From: Palaemon carinicauda
Taxonomy: Eukaryota > Arthropoda > Malacostraca > Decapoda > Palaemonidae
Length of the DNA stretch: 64,000 bases
NCBI RefSeq assembly: GCF_036898095.1
Contig: NC_090751.1
Coordinates: 77,435,695 to 77,499,694, forward strand
Direction of reading: 5' to 3'
Positions 46,392 to 58,841 of this stretch are shown one piece after another (the first letter of the stretch is position 1; each line of letters opens with the position of its first letter). A program made the position numbers and the translations under genes. The notes below the pieces were generated by a model. That model saw only the letters and a list, made by a program, of their open reading frames with translations. It did no database searches and was not told where the DNA came from.

Positions 46392-47469
46392 AATAGACAT
46401 TCCTAGTGCTATTAAATTTAAATGAAGCTATTTAGGCAATTTATACTTGTAAGATACATTGATTGCAAATAAATTTTCCTCTTTTGAGATCGTATACGAG
46501 AGAGTTTCGGTGATTAAGGTAGTTGATTCTCACCCGCCACCAGGCTACTAGCCTAGTGGCTTTAGTATACTTTCATACATGTTCCCCAGTTACCCTCATG
46601 TATCGTTTTATCAATTCAGGCGGAGATAGATATCTCCTAGAATTATTATATAAAGCGATACTCGTCTCCAGTGGAGATTTAAGGGTAATCCCACCTTCCT
46701 TTTGAGTGTAGCCTTAGGCTACAACCCTAGTTTGTCGTGCCTCGAGTTGTCATTCAGGCAGGACTATGCTAGGGTTTTCTGTCCCTTCCCTTAGCTGCAG
46801 ATAGCAGGTTTTGGGTTTCGGTCAGAACCTCAGAGTATATAGTCTTGTGCTGGCAGCTGACCGGCAGGGTGAATAGTCATTCCCCTGTTGGACTAGGCTG
46901 CCGGCATAGGAGGCTAGACCTCCCTAGGCCGCACCTGAAGGGGTTGTATGATATTGCCACCTTCTCCCTGCGGTCTAGTAGACTAGTCCTGTGCTCGCAG
47001 ACCCTTAGGCTGGAAAACACATATTCTCCTGCCACCTAGGATGGCGCCAATACTGGAACAGAGTTTCTTAAAGGTCTGGATGGACTGGCAACCTTGCCGG
47101 CTCCTTCCACACCTCATAGAGGACCCTTCCCCCCCCCCCTCTGTCCTTTAGTGATGGCCTAGCCATCGCAACCCTTTGGCCGTTGTCCTACAATCTCTCC
47201 GATTGGCGGCAGGTTGTGGGGCTGGCCGGGGCTTCTGCTTGTAGTAGCTTAGTCGCTCAGCTTTCCCTTATGGACGCAAGGCTCCGGGGAAGATGGGCCG
47301 GCTGCCGGCAGGAGATCCCTTTACTGTAGAGTGTTCTTCAGTCCTCTCTTGGACTGCCATTCACAGACCTGTGGCCAGCAGAGACCGGCAATGGTTTGTG
47401 TGGGTGGAAGCCTGAATGATACATTATCCCCTTTCATTTGAACCCACATTCTGGAGGAAGGCAGTAATT
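46392..47469 (+). mobile_element. DIRS relative G, leader fragment
   Basis: Aligns at its start with F2 around 57640-57730 (CCTAGTG, GTATACGAGAGA), then has a GCCGGC-containing leader. It is bounded on the left by the tip of element H and on the right by the tip of F1. No coding frame was recognised. Confidence 0.5.
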
Positions 47470-48056
47470 TTTTGGCTCAGGCCATGTCGTTCTGATGGAA
47501 GTTCCTTTAAAGTAGCTTCCTAGGGTATATTTGATTACAGTGATATTCCCAGAGAATTTTACCTTAAGGTATCCAGAATTCTAACTCCTGGTACGAATAT
47601 CCCTAAATTTTTCTTTTAGGGATATCGCATAATATCAGAGGATGTATTCTTGACACTCCACATAGCTATCTTCACCCCAAATAGCGTTAACGCTTCGAGG
47701 GGGAAAGTGGCAAGAAAACGAAAGGGGAGCCGTTATAAAGGCACCACTCCTTACTGTTTTGAGTCCCTAGATGACGTCATCATCGCCGCCATCTTTATTC
47801 CTTATATCATAGCGCTATAGCTTTATTTGGATTATTTTGGATATTATGATGCTTTCTCCAGCCTCTTCTGCTTCTGGGAAGTTGAGTATTGATCTTTACA
47901 TTGTATAAATGTAAGCTCTTGCCTTTTTTAGATTTGATTAAAGGTTAAATTAACGTAACAAGAGCTGTTGCCTAACCAGAGGCGTTTTGGGCGCTGTCGT
48001 TCGTAATGCATGAATCATTTAGTTAGTCAGAACGACCTTCCCGGTATTAATAGCTT
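47470..48056 (+). mobile_element. DIRS relative F1, left terminal repeat and leader start
   Basis: Begins TTTTGGCTCAGGCCATGTCGTTCTG after ATT, then a terminal repeat diverged from family 1 and a block with TATAAATGTAAGCTC at 47871-47920. Interrupted by F2. Confidence 0.65.
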
Positions 48057-48318
48057 TTTTGGGCTCAGGCCATGTCGTCCTGATGGAAGTTCCTTTAAAG
48101 TAGCTTCCTAGGGTATATTTGACTACAGTGATATTTACAGAGAATCTTACCTTAAGGATCCAGAATTCTAACTCCTGGCGCGAATATCTCTAATTTTTAC
48201 TTTTAGGGATATCGCATAATACCAGAGGACATATTCTTGACGCTCTACATAGCAATCTTCACCCCGAATAGAAAGAAACGAAAGGGGAGCCCTTATTAAG
48301 GCACCACTCCTTACTGTT
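48057..48318 (+). mobile_element. DIRS relative F2, left terminal repeat (first piece)
   Basis: Begins TTTTGGGCTCAGGCCATG after CTT. Interrupted by copy D after ACTGTT at 48318 and resumes at 57165. F1 gives the uninterrupted counterpart (ACTGTTTTGAG at about 47754). Confidence 0.7.
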
Positions 48319-48672
48319 TTTGGGCTCAAGCCATGACGTCCTGATGGGAGGTTCCTTCAGTAGCTTCCTTGGGTATATTTAACTACAAGGATATTCTCAG
48401 AGAATTAAACCACAGGTTATAACAGAATTCTAACTTCTGGTGCGAGTATTCTAAAGGTTTCCCTCTAAGATATCGTATATCAACAGGGGACGTATGTATT
48501 AACACGCCACATAGCTATCTGCACCCCATATAAAGTTAACACTTCGATATGGAAAGGTGGAGAATAACTGGGGAGCCGTTCCACAGTTACACTCATCCGT
48601 GGCTGCTTTTGGTACTCGAAACGTAAACAAACGGGCGCCATTGCTAAATGACGTCACATCCGTCCTCATCCT
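48319..48672 (+). repeat. DIRS left inverted terminal repeat, copy D
   Basis: Inverted match to 56779-57161, ending at CCTCATCCT. Confidence 0.85.
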
Positions 48673-51028
48673 TCTGCTTGTAGCACCTTATTCTAGACGG
48701 ATTTCCCCTTGTGCGATTTTCATCGACTTGCATCGCCGTTATGTCTTTACCCTCGGCCTCGCCTTCTTCTGGAAAGTTGAGTACCAGGTCCCAGTATTGT
48801 TTAAATAAGCTCTAGCCGTAAAGTAACTTCTACTTTTCGTAATATATTGTGTTTTGTGGCAGAGCTGTGCTGCTACCAGACACGCCATTTTATGGCGTCG
48901 CTGTTCTCTTGCATGCCTTATTTAGCTAGCCAGAACAGCTTTTTTCCAGCCTCTTAACTAATTGATATTGTTAGTTATTTAGTCTTCATAGCTAGGAACT
49001 ACATATATCGTGTTTTTACGCTCTATTACTCGGTCGTCGTTCGACCCCATACTAGATCGCTAGCTTAGCCCCTGGGCTAGATAGCCTAGCACTTGTGTTC
49101 ATGCATGATATATTCCAGTGATCCTAGGTTAAGTTATGAAGATAGTTTCATTATTTATCACATTGTTAACTGTGATGTAAGTGTTTTCACCTTCAGGGAC
49201 CATATAGGGGATCGGTTTGATTGCGTTCCTTTCTAACCTAACCTAAATGTAGGAACCCTTATATGCTCCCTACATCCCCTGCCTACGGGCATTCCCTCTG
49301 TGTGGCTATGCCTCCCCTTCTATATAGGGGAATCTTGTCCACAATCAGAGTATTTATCACTTTCTCTGTCTACCTTAAGGGAAAGAGGAATGGCTCTGCC
49401 CTTCCTCAGTTGCTCCTGGTTGGGTTACTCACCTCTCCCTGCAACTTGCAATGTGTCTTTCAGCCTTCCTAGCCTGGGAATTAACACTCCTTATCTAGGT
49501 CAGGCTGGGGGGGGGGGCCGCTAGTTCTGTACTTTTATAGTTTGAGACGGTACTCTTGCACCATTCTCATTCTGGTTACCTATCCTAGTCTAGGGAGCGT
49601 TCTCCCTTTCCTTGGTAGCCGTTCTTGTACAGAGCCCCTCTATGAACGACCCTTCTTCTTCTCCCTCTCCACCTATCCCTTTGGTGTAGGCTAGCCTATA
49701 CATAGGCTTGCATATACACATCTGTCCCTAGTCCTACAACTCCTCCCTTGGGTGGAGTGATAGGGCTATCTTGCTCTCTTGCTGAGCAGGCCGCTCTGGT
49801 ACACATACCCTTCATAGTGTTCTATGGGGGTAGCCACTGGCAGCAATTTGTCCAGCAGGGGGTTCCCCCTCTTGAGTGTACTCTAACCCTCCCTTGGGTT
49901 ACCCTGGCACCGGGCCGACTGCCGGCCCCCTGCCATTGGATGCTAGGTGTATCTACTCCTATCATGTGTACACTCTCTCTAGAGGGATGCCGGAGGGGTA
50001 TGTGGTCTTACTCCTCCCATCCCTCCTTACTTTTCTCTCCCTCTATCCTGGTGCCGGTCCCTTGCCGCCTCTACTGCCGGCGATACCGCCCTACACTTTG
50101 GTGACATTCTTCATAAGATACCCTCCCTCCTATAAGTCGTCAGCCTTCCGTGTGCCGGGGGCTGCCACCTTCCGTCAGGATACAACCGATGTTCCACCCC
50201 TCTCTTACCTAGTCTCAGTTGGCCGACCTTCGGCCGGACTCCGGCGTGCCGACATTGATTGTCGGCGGTCTGGGTATACTACCTTATACTTAATTATTTT
50301 ATGAACTGATCCAAGCTCACCAAGCCGTCAGCCTTCGGCTGCCGGAGCCGCCACCTCCCGCCGGCGACCCGCCGCTGTGACGGCGGTCGTCAAGATGGTA
50401 TTATGCTTAGATACTCAATGTGTCTGTCTTGATGCCTTCCACCCTGCTGGAGCGGCCTCCGGCGTGCCGTCGGCCTGCCGGAACCCTCCGGAGGCGCCAA
50501 GGGACATGCATCCCTTCTCTCACCTGCCGACAACATGCCGACAGTCCTACACTGCAGCTAGATGGCTTAGCCACTTCTATATATAGGTATTGTCTTACCA
50601 TCTAAAATTGTGGCTGTGCTGTCTTCTTGCATATTACAATATTCCAGCATACTCTGTGTGTCTTAGCACGGCCGGTTGCCAGAACCTAGATCTAATACGG
50701 GGTCTCCTCTGACCCTTCTATCCCAGGGAACTGAGTGGTCTCAGTCCCTAATACACCTCGCAGGCAATTTCTGCTAGAAACGTAGCTTCTACCCACCACG
50801 GGTGATCCACATGGATTTCCGTTTTGTGTCATTCGGCCACAAATGAAATTGCCTAATGATAAGGTTACGGTAACTGACTGGGCGGGATTCACAAGTATGT
50901 GTCTAACTACTTCCTTTCCCGCTCCTACCCTCAAACATTACAATACTTTTGAATTATTTAATGTTAGATTACTTAATCTTAATCTTAATCTTAGATCTCA
51001 TGATCTCTTTCTTTTACAGGAGGAGTAT
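48673..51028 (+). other. DIRS copy D leader
   Basis: Includes the TATA-like block (48768-48812), a G-run at 49508-49518, a GCCGG-rich core (about 49910-50560) with a small open frame at 49876-50304, and the acceptor-like CTTTTACAG ending at 51019. No known domain. Confidence 0.65.
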
Positions 51029-52983
51029 ATGAAGTGTTAAAGCAACTTCTGCGGAGTGAAACGTCCGGACTTCGACGGGCACAAGGCATGTCGGACCCAC
51101 GCCCCCTGCGCCGCCAAGAAAGGCGACCTGAAATTTTGGGACCCACAGCACTGTACAGTCTGCAAGAGTCGTCTGGTCGAAGCGTTTGACGATCCTCCTT
51201 CAGCGGAGGCAAGGGACAACGCTCGGGAGAAGCTACGTAAGTGGGTGCGTGACTTCCAGAAGAACGCCACCGGACCGTATCTCGCCACCGAAGATTTGAG
51301 GGCCTCGCTGTTTCCGAAGGCATCAAAAGACTCAGTGGTCCCCAGTGATCAGATTCCCACCGTCCAGATAGTGGTGTAACCTGATATTGTCATGGCCCAG
51401 TCCATGCATGAGTGCCGTCTAGATTCCGACAACGCAGAACGTATGTCGGAAGTTTCGGAAGAAACGGAGAGGAACCTAACGGGCGAGGAGCTCGACTATG
51501 AGGAAGATCAGGTGGAATATCCTGATTCGGAGCATGAGGTCGCTCCCACTCCTACTCCCGCACCGACTCCTACACCGACTGAGGAATCCCTTCCTTCGAC
51601 GTCTGCCACCCCGGACCCTCTCCCATCAGGCACTCAAGAGGTCTTCAAGATTCTTGAAGCCCTCATGGATAAAAAACTTCACGAGACCCACGAGCTATTA
51701 AGGTCTAACTTAGGAAGTTTTAAACAACCGAAATGGATTTCTGTTAAGGACCTCCCTGCTTGCTCGGATACTAACCCATGGAGGTATGCCGAGCACATGC
51801 CAATCACCAAGGGCAAGATCTTCATCAGTGAGAAGGTCGGCTCGATCGCGTTGGAAGAAGTGGAGTTCTTCCCGAATTTCGAGGCTTACTCGGACTGTTA
51901 CGTCCGGCTCAGGTCCGAACCCACCTCTAAAGAAGAGACCGAACCGAAGGAGGTAATTGTGTTCGACCTCACGAAGGCCCAGGCTATGCTAGCCAACATG
52001 GTGAAGAGTAGGGGCTTCACCAATTCCAAGATGCCGGCGCTTAGCAAAAAGCACCCAACCTTTGATGCACCGAACAACGCGACGTTCCCCTTTGTAGAAA
52101 AGGCCTTCACTGCGGTATTGAAAGCAGTGGAAGAAGGGAAACCTTGCCCTGTACTGGAGGAGTGCAGACCCTTCTCCCTGACTGTTCCCCCTGATGATAG
52201 ACACTGGAAAGACGTCCAGTCAACATTCACAGTGGGGAAGTTAGAGCCTGACGTTGCCGGTCGTCAGTTTAACGAGGACCTCCCGAAGCTCAACGATCAC
52301 CTCCTTCGTAGGGAACAAGATACGAAGGAGAGGCTTGCCGCATCGCTGTCCCTCCAGGTACAGCTTGAAGTCATGGCCAGAGACACTAGAATCCCGGACT
52401 TCTACATGGTCCTAGCCAAAATGCATTTGGCAACGGTGATGAAGGACCTGTACAGCTTCACTAGGGCTCGCAGAGCCTGTCGTGAATTCGTGTTCGCGAA
52501 CGCTACAGTGAAACACGAACCTCGGAGGCTGATTACCCCCAATATCTGGGTAAATACCTCTTTCCATCCTCCTTGGTGAAAGAGATCACCAACAAAGCTG
52601 CCACGGAAAACAGGAACCTTTTCCATAAGTGGGGCATGTCGAAGAAAAGGAAATCCTCTCAGGACGATGGCTCTCAACCTAAAAGGAAACCTCAGAAACC
52701 CAAACCCCAGCAACGTCAACAGAGACGGCAGTTTCTGGGTTCCGCTACTCCCCAAGTGGCAGCTCAGCCACAACAGACCCTTCAGCTGGTCACCCAACCG
52801 ATGGTATCGCAATCACCGGTCTTCACCCCTGCATTTGAGCAGCACACCACTACCTTTTGTCCCAAAGGTAGAGGCTCAAACAGAGGTCCCGGCAGAGATT
52901 CGTCTTGCCGCCCCTCCAGAGGCAGAGGAGGAAGGGGGGCTAGCGTCCGAGGTGGCAAACCCTCGGGAAGCCAGAAGCAATGA
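51029..52983 (+). pseudogene. DIRS gag, copy D, broken
   Basis: The ATG at 51029 is followed by TAA as the fourth codon. A second TAA is at 51377-51379, where other copies have GAA. The body is open to a 1-bp loss in a G-run near 52548, after which the Arg/Gly tail continues in another frame to the usual stop at 52981-52983. The zinc motif is readable except near the early stop. Confidence 0.84.
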
Positions 52984-54805
52984 AGTGCTTCCGGTGGGAG
53001 GAAGACTCCGCCAATTCCAGGATCGTTGGACGTTCGATCCCTGGGCACACAGCATCATCAAGAAGGGACTAGGCTGGAGCTGGACACAATAACCCCCAGC
53101 TTTCCAGCAATTCTTCCAACAATCAACCCCCCTCCTGGAAGAGTACGTCCTGGAACTCTTGAACAAGAAGGTGATCAGGAGGGTAAAGTCAACCAGGTTC
53201 CAACGAAGACTATTTTGCGTCCCCAAGAAGGACTCCGACAAACTCAGAGTCATTCTAGACTTATCCCCCCTCAACAAGTTCAAGATGCTGACTCTTCAAC
53301 AAATAAGGACCCTCCTGCCTCAAGGGTCCTACACGGTCTCCATAGACCTGACGGATGCCTACTGGCATGTTCCAAAGAACCATCACGCTTCCTCCTACCT
53401 AGGATTTCGACTCCAAAGGGAAAGTTACGCCTTCAGGGCCATGCCCTTCGGGCTCAACATGGCCCCATGGATCTTCACCAAGCTGGCAGACGCCATCGTT
53501 CATCAGCTCCGCCTTCGCGGCGTCCAAGTGATGGCTTACCAAGATGACTGGCTGGTCTGAGCGACATCGCCCGAAGATTGTGTACGATCCTGCAACAAAG
53601 TCATCCAGTTCCTACAACATCTGGGATTCAAGATAAACACCGAGAAATCTCGCCTCTCTCCAGCTCAGAAGTTCCAATGGTTGGGAATCCATTGGGATCT
53701 TCAGTCACACCGCCTTTCCATCCCGCAGAAGAAAAGGAAGGAAATAGCAGGGTCTGTCAAAAAACTGCTGAAATCCAAATGGATCTCAAGACGACAGCAG
53801 GAACAAGTTCTAGGCTCTCTACAATTCGCCTCTGTGACAAACCCAGTGCTTCGCGCACAGCTAAAGGATGCCGCGGGAGTCTGGAGACATTCTGCATCCA
53901 TCGCTCGAAGAGACCTCAAGAGACGGCTCCCAAACAGATTTCGGTTACTCTTAAAGCCGTGGTCGGAAGCAAAGGCCCTGAAAAGGTCCATTCCTCTTCA
54001 ACACCAGCCTCCATCGCTCAACATCCACACGGACGCTTCGCTGGAGGGTTGGGGAGGTCACTCCCACCAATGACAGGTTCAGGGAACATGGTCTCCCCTA
54101 TTCAAGACGTTTCACATCAACATCTTGGAGGCCATGGCGGTCCTTCTCACCCTGAAGAAACTCTCTCCGCCTCCCTCGATCCACTTCCGTCTGACTCTGG
54201 ACAACTCGGTGGTAGTCAGATGTCTCAATCGTCAGGGCTCGAGATCGCCCCAGATAAATCAGGTACTTCTTCCAATCTTCCGTCTGGCAGAAAAGAAGAA
54301 ATGGCACCTGTCTGCAGTTCACCTACAAGGATTCCGCAACGTGACGGCGGACGCTCTATCACGGACAAACCCAATAGAGTCGGAATGGTCTCTAGACGCA
54401 AGATCATTCTCCTTCATCTCTCGCCAAGTCCCGGAACTTCAGATCGATCTCTTCGCAACGAGCGACAACAATCAACTTCCTCGTTATGTGGCCCCGTATG
54501 AGGACCCCAAGGCAGAAGCAGTGGATGCCATGTCACTGGATTGGAACAGATGGTCCAGGATATACCTGTTCCCTCCCCCCAACCTTCTGCTGAAAGTCCT
54601 CTCCAAACTGAGAACATTCAAAGGGACAGCGGCCCTAGTGGCTCCCAAGTGGCCCAGTAGCAATTGGTACCCCCTGGTCCTGGAGCTGCAGCCCACGCTG
54701 ATCCCTCTCCCGGGCCCAGTTCTCTCCCAGCAAGTACAGAAGTCGACTGTCTTCGCTTCATCAGTGAGAGTCAGGGACCTTCATCTCATGATTTTCTCTC
54801 CCTAG
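52667..54805 (+). pseudogene. DIRS pol, copy D, single frame with three stops
   Basis: RT, RNase H and the methyltransferase-like tail lie in one frame. Stops: TAA 53090-53092, TGA 53558-53560, TGA 54071-54073. The RT motif is YQDD (53537-53548) with Leu replaced by Gln, and a few residues after LNKF are deleted near 53280. HTDAS, LDNS, ADALS, FPPP and APKWP motifs are clear. Confidence 0.86.
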
Positions 54806-55768
54806 CTGCAAAGAAAAGGTTTGGGATCTCGAAGAAAAGTCTAGACTTCCTCGAGGACTACAAGACCGAATCCACATGACGGTAATACGAATCGTCCTGG
54901 AGAAAGTGGGTCTCGTTCGTCAAAGCAAAAAATCCTACGGAAATCACCATTGATTTTTGCATGTCCTTCTTCATTCACCTTCATCGACAAGGCTTAGCAG
55001 CCATCACGATTTCTACCTGCAAATCGGCTTTGACTAGACCACTACTGTATGCCTTCCAGATTGATCTGTCCAGCGATATCTTCAATAAACTACCAAAGGC
55101 ATGTGCTAGACTACGCCCAGCACCTCCGCCAAAACCTATCTCCTGGTCCCTGGACAAGGTGCTCCATTTTGCCTCCAACTTGGACAACAATTCGTGCCGT
55201 CTCAAGGACCTGACTCAAAAAGTTATCTTCCTTTTTGCTCTCGCCTCGGGAGCCCGAGTCAGCGAAATAGTGGCATTATCAAGAGACGAGGGTCATATCC
55301 TGTTCGCAGATACAGGAGAACTTACCCTCTTCCCTGATCCGACGTTTTTCGCAAAAAAACGAACTACCCACCAAGAGATGGGGCCCCTGGAGAATCTGCC
55401 CCCTGAAGGAAGATGTCTCTCTATGTCCAGTGTAGAGTCTTAAGGTCTATCTTCGAAGAACTTCAGACTTCGGTGGAGGTCAACTTTTCAAAGGAGAAAC
55501 ATCGGGTAGCGACCTGTCATTGAAAAAACTAAGATCGAAAATCACCTTCTTCATTCGCAGAGCGGATCCTGACAGTACACCCGCAGGTCATGATCCTAGA
55601 AAAGTCGCGTCTTCTCTGAATTTCTTTCAGAGTATGGATTTTGAAAGCCTCAAGAGCTTCACAGAATGAAAATCTTCGCGCGTTTTCTTCAAGCACTACG
55701 CGAAGCAAGTGCATGAAGTTAAACATTTCGTGGTAGCCGCAGGTAGTGTTATGAAACCTGCCGTTTAA
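54664..55768 (+). pseudogene. DIRS tyrosine recombinase, copy D
   Basis: TGA at 54877-54879 (an Arg codon in copy A) and an extra A in an A-run near 55354 break the frame. Catalytic Arg, HxxR and Tyr regions are still recognisable. End homologous to TAA 55766-55768. Confidence 0.84.
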
Positions 55769-56602
55769 CTCTGCATAGAACAGCGAGTTACTTGAGACTT
55801 TAACTCTACGGGTGCCTGTGTTGACCCTCGTGTGATACATAGTGATTTCATGGATACTTAGGGTTCCAATAGACTGTTCTTACCAAGGTGAAATGTCATA
55901 GACTTCACATGAGTGCCACATGCCCTAGGGCATGATGTGTTTTTTCTTTTATAAAGACTGACGTTCCTCTGGAACTTGTGTTTTCTAAATTGGAAATTTC
56001 TTTCAGATTCAAGATTGAAGTCTTCTATTTTCTATGTACATTATTTTATTATTCTAAATTAACTTTACACCCTTTATTGCAATTATTATTACTATAACCT
56101 GCAAATTATGAAATAAAATGTCTATTTTATTACTTGTGCGTCTCTCTTCGCTCCTATTACCATTATGAAATACATGAATGTCATAGTTTCATTTACCCCT
56201 TTCCTTTGAAATGAGAAGAATAATATAAATTGTCTGTATTATATACTCACCCATGCTGTGTAATATTCCTACTTGAATATTACATTCGAGACCAGATTGT
56301 TCTATAATCCATAGAATATAGTGATTAACTATCACTTGCCTACTCTTGGGAATATTCCTGCACGAATATTAACCTTCTGTCTTGTCTCCGAGTCCTTCAC
56401 GAACTCTCCGCAGGGTGAGTAGCCCTTCGATGACCACTTTGGATTTTGGTATAATCCGCCGGGACTTCTCTGCCTAGGGGGCAGGATGCTGGATCCCCAC
56501 GGAACCTCTACCGAGGTCACATTACATACCTCTATTTGAAGCCCTTGGCACTTACTCTAAAAAAGGGGAAATTTTCCTCGATACATTGATTCTCTGGTAC
56601 TC
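55769..56602 (+). other. DIRS copy D 3' region
   Basis: AT-rich non-coding sequence matching the same region in copies A, B and C. Confidence 0.6.
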
Positions 56603-56697
56603 TTCCATCAGGACGTCATGGCTTGAGCAAAAAAAACGAATTTTGAGCAAAGCAAAAAATCTATTTTTGGGTGAGATAGCCATGACGTCCTGATGGA
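56603..56697. repeat. DIRS internal complementary region, copy D
   Basis: Both 19-bp arms are present around the joined complements of the left and right tips. Confidence 0.8.
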
Positions 56698-56778
56698 CCC
56701 TCCCGTCTATTCTAGTCCAGCCTTTCAGGCCCCACCCTGTCCTGCTGTATCATGGAGATTAGCAAGGAGCTGGCATCA

Positions 56779-57161
56779 GGATGAGGACGGACGTGACGTC
56801 ATTTAGCAATGGCGCCCGTTTGTTTACGTTTCGTGTACCAAAAGCAGCCACGGATGAGTGTAACTGTGGAACGGCTCCCCAGTTATTCTCCACCTTTCCA
56901 TATCGAAGTGTTAAGTCTATATAGGGTGCAAATAGCTATGTGGCATGTTAATACATATGTCTCCTGTTGATATACGATATCTTAGGGGGAAACCTTTAGG
57001 ATACTCGCACCAGAAGTTAAAATTCTGTGATAACCTGTGGTTTAATTCTCTGGGAATATCCTTGTAGTTAAATATACCCAAGGAAGCTACCGAAGGAACC
57101 TTCCATCAGGACGTTATGGCTATCTCACCCAAAAATAGATTTTTTGCTTCGCTCAAAATCC
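56779..57161 (+). repeat. DIRS right inverted terminal repeat, copy D
   Basis: Inverted match to 48319-48672, extended by the right-specific tip GGTGAGATAGCC and the AAAATCC end. Confidence 0.85.
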
Positions 57162-57164
57162 GTT

Positions 57165-58154
57165 TTTGAGGACCTAGATGACATATCCGTCCGCCATCAT
57201 CATTCCTTATTTCGTAGCGCCATTGCTCGGTGAGATTCCTGTGTTCTTTCACTATTTTGGAAGAAATTTGGATTTATTATGCTTTCTCCAGCCTCATATG
57301 CCTCTGGAAAGTTGAGTATTGATCTTTACATTGTATAAATGTAAGCTCTTGCCTTGTTTTAATACGAATTAAAGTTAAATTAATGTTGCAAGACCTGCTG
57401 CCTAGCCGGAGGCGTCATGGACGCTGTCGTTCGTAATGCATGAGTCATTTAGTTAGCCAGAACGACCTTCCCGGCCTTAATAGCTTTAATATCTTTAGCT
57501 ATTTAGTCTTTATTGCAAGAATGCTTTATATTATGGTATTAATTTCTGCTTCGGCGATTTAGGTAACCGAACCTATTGACGCTAGGCTTCCTAGCCTAGG
57601 CGTTCAGTTTTAGTACTTCATGCATGATATAAGAGACTTTCCTAGTGTTTAATTTTAATGAAGCTTTAGGCGAAATTTTATACATGTAAGATATATAAAT
57701 GCATAATTTTCGTCTTTCAAGATAGTATACGAGAGAAGTAGTCCTATTTTGGCCACACACACTCCACTCACCCGGAAATGAAGGTATGGCCACACACACT
57801 CACCCGGAAATGAAGGTATGGCCACACACACTCACCCGGAAATGAATGTATGGGCATACACACTCACTCGGAAGTAACCGTATGGACGTACACACTCACC
57901 CATGGCCACAGAGACTTACTGTTGACAGAAGTTTAGTATTTTTAAAGAGTTTTGTTTACAAACATTGATTTGGAGGACGTACGTTTCGACAGTAGGTCGC
58001 TGTTGATGGAAGTGGAGTGTTATTTTTGTTTACAAACATAGAGTTGAAGGTCGTAGGGTTCGTAATGACATACGTACGGGAACTATTAAAGGGAAATTGT
58101 TTACGGAAGTAGAGTTGAAGGCTGTACGGTACTGTGTTACTATTAAAGGGAATT
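57165..58154 (+). mobile_element. DIRS relative F2, leader (second piece)
   Basis: Continues F2 after copy D, with the TATAAATGTAAGCTC block (57302-57350) and a leader ending in a minisatellite and 70-80-bp imperfect repeats containing TTGTTTACA (57950-58140). Interrupted at 58155 by K. Confidence 0.6.
57751..57909. repeat. Minisatellite, ~32-bp unit, five copies
   Basis: Units of GGCCACACACACTCACCCGG-type sequence start at 57751, 57788, 57820, 57852 and 57884. The first has five extra bases, and the last two have diverged. Confidence 0.9.
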
Positions 58155-58841
58155 TTTGGGCTCAAGCCATGACGTCCTAATGGAAGGTTCCTTTAGTAGC
58201 TTCCGAAGGGTATATATGACTACAGTGATATTCCCAGAGAATCAAACCAAAGGTTTCACAGAATTCTAACTTCTGGCGCGAGTACCTTCAAGATTACTCT
58301 CAAGGGTATCGTATATCATCAGGGGATGTATTCTTGACACGCCACATGGCAATCTGCACCCCGAATAGCCTTTACGCCTGTAGGCTCTAGGGGGAAAACG
58401 TGGCAAAATAGAAGGGTAAACGCAACAAAGATTACCCTGGTTCCTCTACTACAATCATATCAAAACCGCTCCAACTCCTTCTGGCGGTCATTCCTTTATC
58501 TGTAGTGACTCGCTACGGTGGTGTTCCCTGTCGATCTGACATTTTCGATCGATTTCTGGGAATCTTTATGCTTCTACGGCTTCTTTCTCCATCTAGAAAG
58601 TTGAGTATTGATTCTTTACAATATGTAATTTAGTTCCAGCCTCGCAATGAAATTGTGTATTTCTTGTGTGCGGCTCTTCGCCGATCACCGGTGTCGCCAT
58701 GGCGCTGTCGTTCTTTGTACATGTGCTATTTAGTTAGCAGAACGACATTCCGGTGTAAATAGCTTATTCATTGTTATGAAAGCTATTTAGGCATTATATA
58801 TTGTAAAGATATCTATAAGCATATTTTTCCCTTTCCGTGGC
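58155..58841 (+). mobile_element. DIRS relative K, left terminal repeat and leader start
   Basis: Begins TTTGGGCTCAAGCCATGACGTCC after ATT, with a terminal repeat distinct from both family 1 and F1/F2, and a weak GAAAGTTGAGTA block at 58597. Interrupted by the Gypsy element. Confidence 0.6.

Larger units (their letters stand above)
48319..57161 (+). mobile_element. DIRS1-like retrotransposon, copy D, complete in length
   Basis: 8.84 kb, from TTTGGGCTCAAGCC (after GTT 48316-48318) to CAAAATCC (before GTT 57162-57164). All DIRS parts are present in order and uninterrupted by other elements, making it the best reference for the family here. Coding lesions are mainly nonsense codons; pol keeps one frame throughout. 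Confidence 0.93.
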
